Source: Pedobacter sp. BS3
GTDB lineage: Bacteria > Bacteroidota > Bacteroidia > Sphingobacteriales > Sphingobacteriaceae
Direction: 5' to 3'
NCBI RefSeq assembly: GCF_008274585.1
Contig: NZ_VTRT01000010.1
Location: forward strand, 1-64,000
DNA: 64,000 nt
Shown here: piece after piece, positions 60,418 through 64,000 of the stretch
Layout: each line of letters begins with the position of its first letter
Numbering within the stretch: position 1 is the stretch's first letter
Program-made: the position numbers and the translations under genes
The notes under the pieces: generated by a model
What the model saw: only the letters and a program-made list of their open reading frames with translations
Database searches by the model: none
Told to the model about the DNA's origin: nothing

Positions 60418-61233
60418 TTATAACGTGGCAATAAGCTCTTTAAGAATCAGTGTCATTTTGGGTTCGGCTTTCATGGCCACTTCTATAATTTCCTCTACAG
60501 ATACAGGCTTTAACGTTTCCGGGAATCCTTCATCTGTTAAAACGGATATGGCGAAGACTGGCAAACTCATGTGGTTCGCTACGATAACTTCGGGTACCGT
60601 GCTCATGCCCACCGCATCGCCGCCAATAATCCGTAAAAAACGGTATTCTGCACGTGTTTCCAGATTCGGGCCTAAAACTGATACATAAACTCCTTTATGA
60701 CAGGTAATATTATGCCGGCTTGCGATTTCCAATCCTTTTGAAAGTAGTACCGGGTCATACGGCTGGCTCATATCCGGGAAACGGGGGCCTAACTCGTCGT
60801 AATTTCTTCCCCGTAAGGGATTGTTACCCTGAAGGTTAATGTGGTCGTCAATGATCATTAAATCGCCCTTGCGATAGCCGGGATTAAGTGCGCCGCTGGC
60901 ATTGGATACAAACAGTTGCCTGATGCCCAGCATTTTCATTACCCTGACGGGGAACGTGATCTGCTGCATGTTGTAGCCCTCATACAGGTGAAGGCGGCCC
61001 TGCATGGCGACAACGCGTTTACCGCTAAGCGTGCCGAAGATTAATTTCCCGGAATGGAATTCGAGCGTTGACACCGGGAAATCCGGGATATGGGCGTAGA
61101 GCAACTGGTGCTGTATCTCGATATCGTTGACCAACGCCCCCAGCCCTGTGCCTAAAATAATGCCTATTTCGGGATTAAAATCGCCTATACGTCGTTTTAT
61201 ATATTCAGTAGTTGTTTCTATACTTTCTAACAT
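60418..61233 (-). CDS. Purine nucleoside phosphorylase (trimeric type)
   Basis: A 271-residue cytoplasmic enzyme that splits inosine and guanosine with phosphate. Motifs: GIILGTGLGALVNDI (phosphate loop), GRLHLYEGYNMQQ, VSNASGALNPGYRKGDLMII (cut for brevity), GVYVSVLGPNLETRAEYRF, DAVGMSTVPEVIVANH (Met and Ser of the active site). Length equals the trimeric PNP-I family. It overlaps the end of lpxK by 29 bases and touches the porin start, so the three genes are tightly coupled. Confidence 0.94.
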   Translation of the reverse strand: MLESIETTTEYIKRRIGDFNPEIGIILGTGLGALVNDIEIQHQLLYAHIPDFPVSTLEFHSGKLIFGTLSGKRVVAMQGRLHLYEGYNMQQITFPVRVMKMLGIRQLFVSNASGALNPGYRKGDLMIIDDHINLQGNNPLRGRNYDELGPRFPDMSQPYDPVLLSKGLEIASRHNITCHKGVYVSVLGPNLETRAEYRFLRIIGGDAVGMSTVPEVIVANHMSLPVFAISVLTDEGFPETLKPVSVEEIIEVAMKAEPKMTLILKELIATL

Positions 61234-62266
61234 ATAGTTCTATGAGCTGATTAAACCTGTGTTCGTCGGGCTGGTGAATGCGTGCTTCAACAGGCAGATA
61301 GTAAACAGGCAAAGTATCTAAAAGTTGTTTAAACTCCGGCATGCGCAACCGCTGACTGTCCTTCTCGGTGGTAATAATCAGCTTTTCGGTATACGGCCAT
61401 GCGTTAAATATTTCTGCAAGTTTACTAATATTTTTTGTGGTGTAGGTATGATGGTCGGGGTAGCGGATGTGCCGGATATGACTGGTATAGCGTTGCAGTT
61501 CCTTAAGTAACGGCTCGGCATAGGCTATCCCGGTAAGCACAACAATTCCTGTTTGCGGAGCGATGCTTCCCAAGGCTTTATTATGTCCATCATGAAGCGA
61601 CAATAGGTTACCGTATTGCAGGTATGAAAAAAATAATTGTTGTTTGGGTAACGGCCGGATTTTTTTGCCAATCTCTTGCCGTTCATTATTATCCAGATTA
61701 GCTGGTGTTTTGGTCACGATAATAACATCCGCCCGGCTCTTACTGCTTCGCGGTTCGCGTAGATTTCCTGCCGGAAGCAGAAGCTGAGGTTCATGTAAGC
61801 GGTTATAATCAAATAACAGGATGGACAGGCCGGGCTTAACGGCCCGGTGCTGGTATGCATCGTCCAGCAGGATAACATCGTGATTCTGCTGAAGCTGCTG
61901 AATACCTTTTACCCGGTCTTCGCATACCGCTACGGTAATTGCCGGAAACTTTTGCTTGAACTGTACCGGCTCATCGCCGCCTTCGGTAGCGGGTGTTGTA
62001 GTGGTTACTTCCAAAAAACCTTTTGTCTGTCGTCCGTAGCCACGGCTTAAGGTGGCTATACGATACCGGCTGTTCAGCAAGCGGATAAGATATTCTGTTG
62101 CCGGGCTTTTACCTGAACCACCTACTGTGATATTACCTACCGATATAACCGGCAGGTCAAAGGTGTAACTTTTGAATATGCCGTGATTGTAAAAAAAATT
62201 ACGCAGATACACTACCAGCCCATAGAGCAGTGAGAACGGAAGTAACAACCATCTGAGCATTTGCAT
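61205..62266 (-). CDS. lpxK: Tetraacyldisaccharide 4'-kinase (LpxK)
   Basis: A 353-residue inner-membrane enzyme that phosphorylates the lipid A precursor at the 4' position. An N-terminal membrane-associated helix (residues about 4-25) precedes the Walker A motif VGNITVGGSGKSPATEYLIR; VILLDDAYQHRAV holds the catalytic Asp region, and DHHTY near 265 the family's His motif. It is the first gene of the unit with PNP and the putative porin. Confidence 0.95.
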   Translation of the reverse strand: MQMLRWLLLPFSLLYGLVVYLRNFFYNHGIFKSYTFDLPVISVGNITVGGSGKSPATEYLIRLLNSRYRIATLSRGYGRQTKGFLEVTTTTPATEGGDEPVQFKQKFPAITVAVCEDRVKGIQQLQQNHDVILLDDAYQHRAVKPGLSILLFDYNRLHEPQLLLPAGNLREPRSSKSRADVIIVTKTPANLDNNERQEIGKKIRPLPKQQLFFSYLQYGNLLSLHDGHNKALGSIAPQTGIVVLTGIAYAEPLLKELQRYTSHIRHIRYPDHHTYTTKNISKLAEIFNAWPYTEKLIITTEKDSQRLRMPEFKQLLDTLPVYYLPVEARIHQPDEHRFNQLIELYVRKYRNNY

Positions 62267-62281
62267 AACCGGTGTAAAAAT

Positions 62282-62313
62282 ATAAAAGGCCGGGCAATTA
62301 CCCGGCCTTTTAT
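62282..62313. terminator. Terminator hairpin between the T9SS gene and lpxK
   Basis: ATAAAAGGCCGGG and CCCGGCCTTTTAT form a 13-bp stem around a 6-base loop; on the minus strand it follows the T9SS protein gene by about 20 bases and leads into T-rich sequence before lpxK. Confidence 0.85.
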
Positions 62314-62333
62314 CGAGGCAATAGCCGATTTAT

Positions 62334-64000
62334 TTATTGCTTGATGATTTTTTGAACTTTAACGCCCACTGACGTAGTTACCTGCAGGGTGTAAATACCC
62401 GAAGCTAATGATGCCAGGTTAAGCTCATGTTTGCTGTTGCTTAATCCGGACTGGCTGATGACAGTGCGTCCGTACAAATCGAGCACTTTAAAGGTTACCT
62501 GCTCACTGCCTGGTGTTCCGGCTATTACATTTAATGATGACGGTGTTGGTACAGGGTAAGCGCTCAGTACAATATTGTTGCCGTTAAGGCCGGTTACTGC
62601 ACGAACTTTATCGGTATAAACGGTGCGTTTACCGTTTATGTCTACCTGAACCAGGCGGTAATAAGCAAGACCGCTAAGCGTTCCGTCAGTATAGGTATAA
62701 TTACCGGCGCCTTGTGCGGGTACAATACCTATCGTTGTGAAGTTTACGCCATCGCTGCTTTTCTCAATTTCAAAATGCAGGTTGTTGTTTTCGGATGCGG
62801 TAACCCAGGTTAACATGGCTCCCTGTGTTTTGGCAACAGCTTCAAAGCTGATGAGGTTAACCGGAAGAACATTGTCGGTTGAACCAAACGTAAACGGACT
62901 GAATGAAGATAAAGTTGTGGTAGAAGTTACTTTATAGGGTACTCCATCGACAATTGTGCCGCCATAGTTCTTCCATTCGCCACTTTCGTAGTGGGCAACA
63001 GTGTAACCTGTACTACCGGCAATATTACTGGCCGTTTTATCAAAGCTGTACAGTGTAACGGTTACTGCATTTGAAGCGCCGCTATGCGCTAAATTCCAAT
63101 ATTCATGACCACTTACACCGCCAGTTAAGCCGCTTTCTACACTGCTTACATCGCTGTAGGCAGTTTTAAAGTATTCGGCAGTGAAAATATCTGAACTAAC
63201 TGTACCGCTTACTTCAATAGGAGCAGAGGCGCCATTTTTACCTACAGGGAATATAATGGCATTGGTTCCATCGGCAGTTACCTTCATTGGACCGTCAACA
63301 TAGCCATTGGCGGTCGGGGTTGTAATCCCGGTTGGAGAGGATACGCTTAAAATATTGGTAGCATCTGTTTTAATTGCACCTGCAGTGGTCGTTAATGCAC
63401 CAACGGTTACTGGCTTGGCAAGAGTTAATGTTTTACCGGCGGCATTGATAGTAACGCCACTTAAGGATATTGTCGCATTTTCCGCATCTAATGTAATATC
63501 CCGGTCTGCCGAAATAGTAGCCGAAGAAAGGTCTGTTCCTGCTTTTACCAAAACAGTATAGTTGGCATCAGGCACAACAGCAAATGCGTTGATGGTTTCC
63601 GTAGCGGTGCTTACATAGGCCATTTGCGGTTTGATGGTTACAAAGCCGGTTGTTCCGTTGTCAATGCCGTGGCTGATCTTTGTTTCAAGGGCATATAAAT
63701 CGGCGTTAGTCATGGCTGAAGAAGATGAACCGCCAAATATATTGCCAGATGCGTCTACATCACCTTTATAGGCTGCGGTTGGTGATGCGGATAAGCTGCT
63801 TCCATAGTAAAATGAACTGGCATTAGTTGGGCTTTTAAACTCCGGATTCCAGGGGAAAATTGTTTTTGAATCGGCTACTTCCTGGTTGTCTAAATCGATG
63901 TAGGTAGCCAGGCTGGATGCGAATGTATTTTCTTCAGAACCGGTACCGCCTACTTTTATATTGGTAAACGGAATAACAGACGCTGTGCCCTGATGATTGG
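62334..64000 (-). CDS. T9SS-sorted secreted protein, 5' end outside the window
   Basis: The frame is open to the right edge of the window (at least 555 codons), so the true start and signal peptide are outside. Upstream of the first internal Met (63713) it continues through SGNIFGGSSSS and TIFPWNPEFKSP without a stop. The body is rich in Thr/Ser/Gly/Ala beta-strand repeats (SATISADRDITLDAENATIS), typical of surface beta-helix or sandwich domains. A NVLPVNLISFEAVAKTQGA linker leads to a fibronectin-like domain, and a type A T9SS sorting domain ends it: LSAYPVPTPSSLNVIAG, then SGIYTLQVTTSVGVKVQKII. Probably exported by T9SS and anchored to, or released from, the cell surface; no enzyme domain seen. 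Confidence 0.85.
   Translation of the reverse strand, partial: NHQGTASVIPFTNIKVGGTGSEENTFASSLATYIDLDNQEVADSKTIFPWNPEFKSPTNASSFYYGSSLSASPTAAYKGDVDASGNIFGGSSSSAMTNADLYALETKISHGIDNGTTGFVTIKPQMAYVSTATETINAFAVVPDANYTVLVKAGTDLSSATISADRDITLDAENATISLSGVTINAAGKTLTLAKPVTVGALTTTAGAIKTDATNILSVSSPTGITTPTANGYVDGPMKVTADGTNAIIFPVGKNGASAPIEVSGTVSSDIFTAEYFKTAYSDVSSVESGLTGGVSGHEYWNLAHSGASNAVTVTLYSFDKTASNIAGSTGYTVAHYESGEWKNYGGTIVDGVPYKVTSTTTLSSFSPFTFGSTDNVLPVNLISFEAVAKTQGAMLTWVTASENNNLHFEIEKSSDGVNFTTIGIVPAQGAGNYTYTDGTLSGLAYYRLVQVDINGKRTVYTDKVRAVTGLNGNNIVLSAYPVPTPSSLNVIAGTPGSEQVTFKVLDLYGRTVISQSGLSNSKHELNLASLASGIYTLQVTTSVGVKVQKIIKQ

Noticed and set aside
1-64000. tRNA or rRNA genes, prophage, insertion-sequence transposases
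   Set aside because: None recognised: no transposase or phage structural protein among the supported genes and no cloverleaf or rRNA sequence noticed; a tRNAscan/Infernal run would be needed to be certain.

Overview
The window looks like a chromosomal segment of a free-living Bacteroidetes bacterium, most likely family Sphingobacteriaceae (Mucilaginibacter/Pedobacter-like). The main pointers are a hybrid two-component regulator of the polysaccharide-utilisation type, two proteins with type IX secretion (T9SS) C-terminal features, a TonB-dependent receptor, DUF4293 and DUF5606 proteins, a Porin_10-like 'putative porin', near absence of Shine-Dalgarno sequences, and AT-rich gaps full of short repeats. 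The genus is an inference; no rRNA or tRNA gene was found.

Layout. (1) 0.4-16.9 kb: one co-oriented block with five secreted Cys-type sulfatases, a cytoplasmic formylglycine-generating enzyme that would activate them, a nucleotide pyrophosphatase/phosphodiesterase, a Tat-exported purple-acid-phosphatase-like enzyme, and a hybrid two-component system that probably senses the substrate. It resembles the sulfate/phosphate-removing part of a glycan utilisation locus but has no SusC/SusD pair and no glycoside hydrolase. (2) 17.5-24.3 kb, minus strand: lipoprotein, TonB receptor, ammonium transporter, L,D-transpeptidase-family protein, polysaccharide deacetylase. (3) 24.5-29.7 kb: TolC and membrane-fusion protein without an inner-membrane pump, a truncated DUF1016 gene, gpsA, and two small proteins sharing a C-terminal motif. 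(4) 29.7-44.2 kb: DEAD-box helicase, T9SS-sorted protein, a NEW3-protein/ABC-transporter operon, DGC zinc-binding protein, lone ketosynthase, an octahaem cytochrome/HEAT/TPR protein, QueD, FMN split-barrel protein, SDR, DUF4293 and VOC proteins. (5) 44.6-52.0 kb: an accessory island. Its genes all lie on the minus strand, singly or in pairs, and are separated by 135-206 bp imperfect inverted repeats with conserved ends and variable centres. It has the architecture of an integron cassette array, but the end sequences differ from the usual attC core and no integrase is present. Cargo: two dihydrofolate-reductase-like proteins, an AraC regulator with a quinone-oxidoreductase-like enzyme, an ECF sigma factor with a YCII protein, and two unknown proteins. 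(6) 52.5-64 kb: housekeeping genes: aconitase, RlmH, a 39-residue membrane protein, DUF5606 protein, cyclophilin, a conserved exported protein, porin/PNP/LpxK operon, and a T9SS-sorted protein running off the right edge.

The intergenic gaps carry a second system-like signal. A mosaic family of repeats recurs in at least seven gaps; its modules are palindromic CCTCCC/GGGAGG-type hairpins, runs of TCCACTGTCAAC-type units, and an ATGAACCAT box. One near-identical pair of about 200 bp lies in opposite orientation at 33.0 and 55.0 kb. The two observations most worth following are the cassette-like island and this mosaic repeat family.
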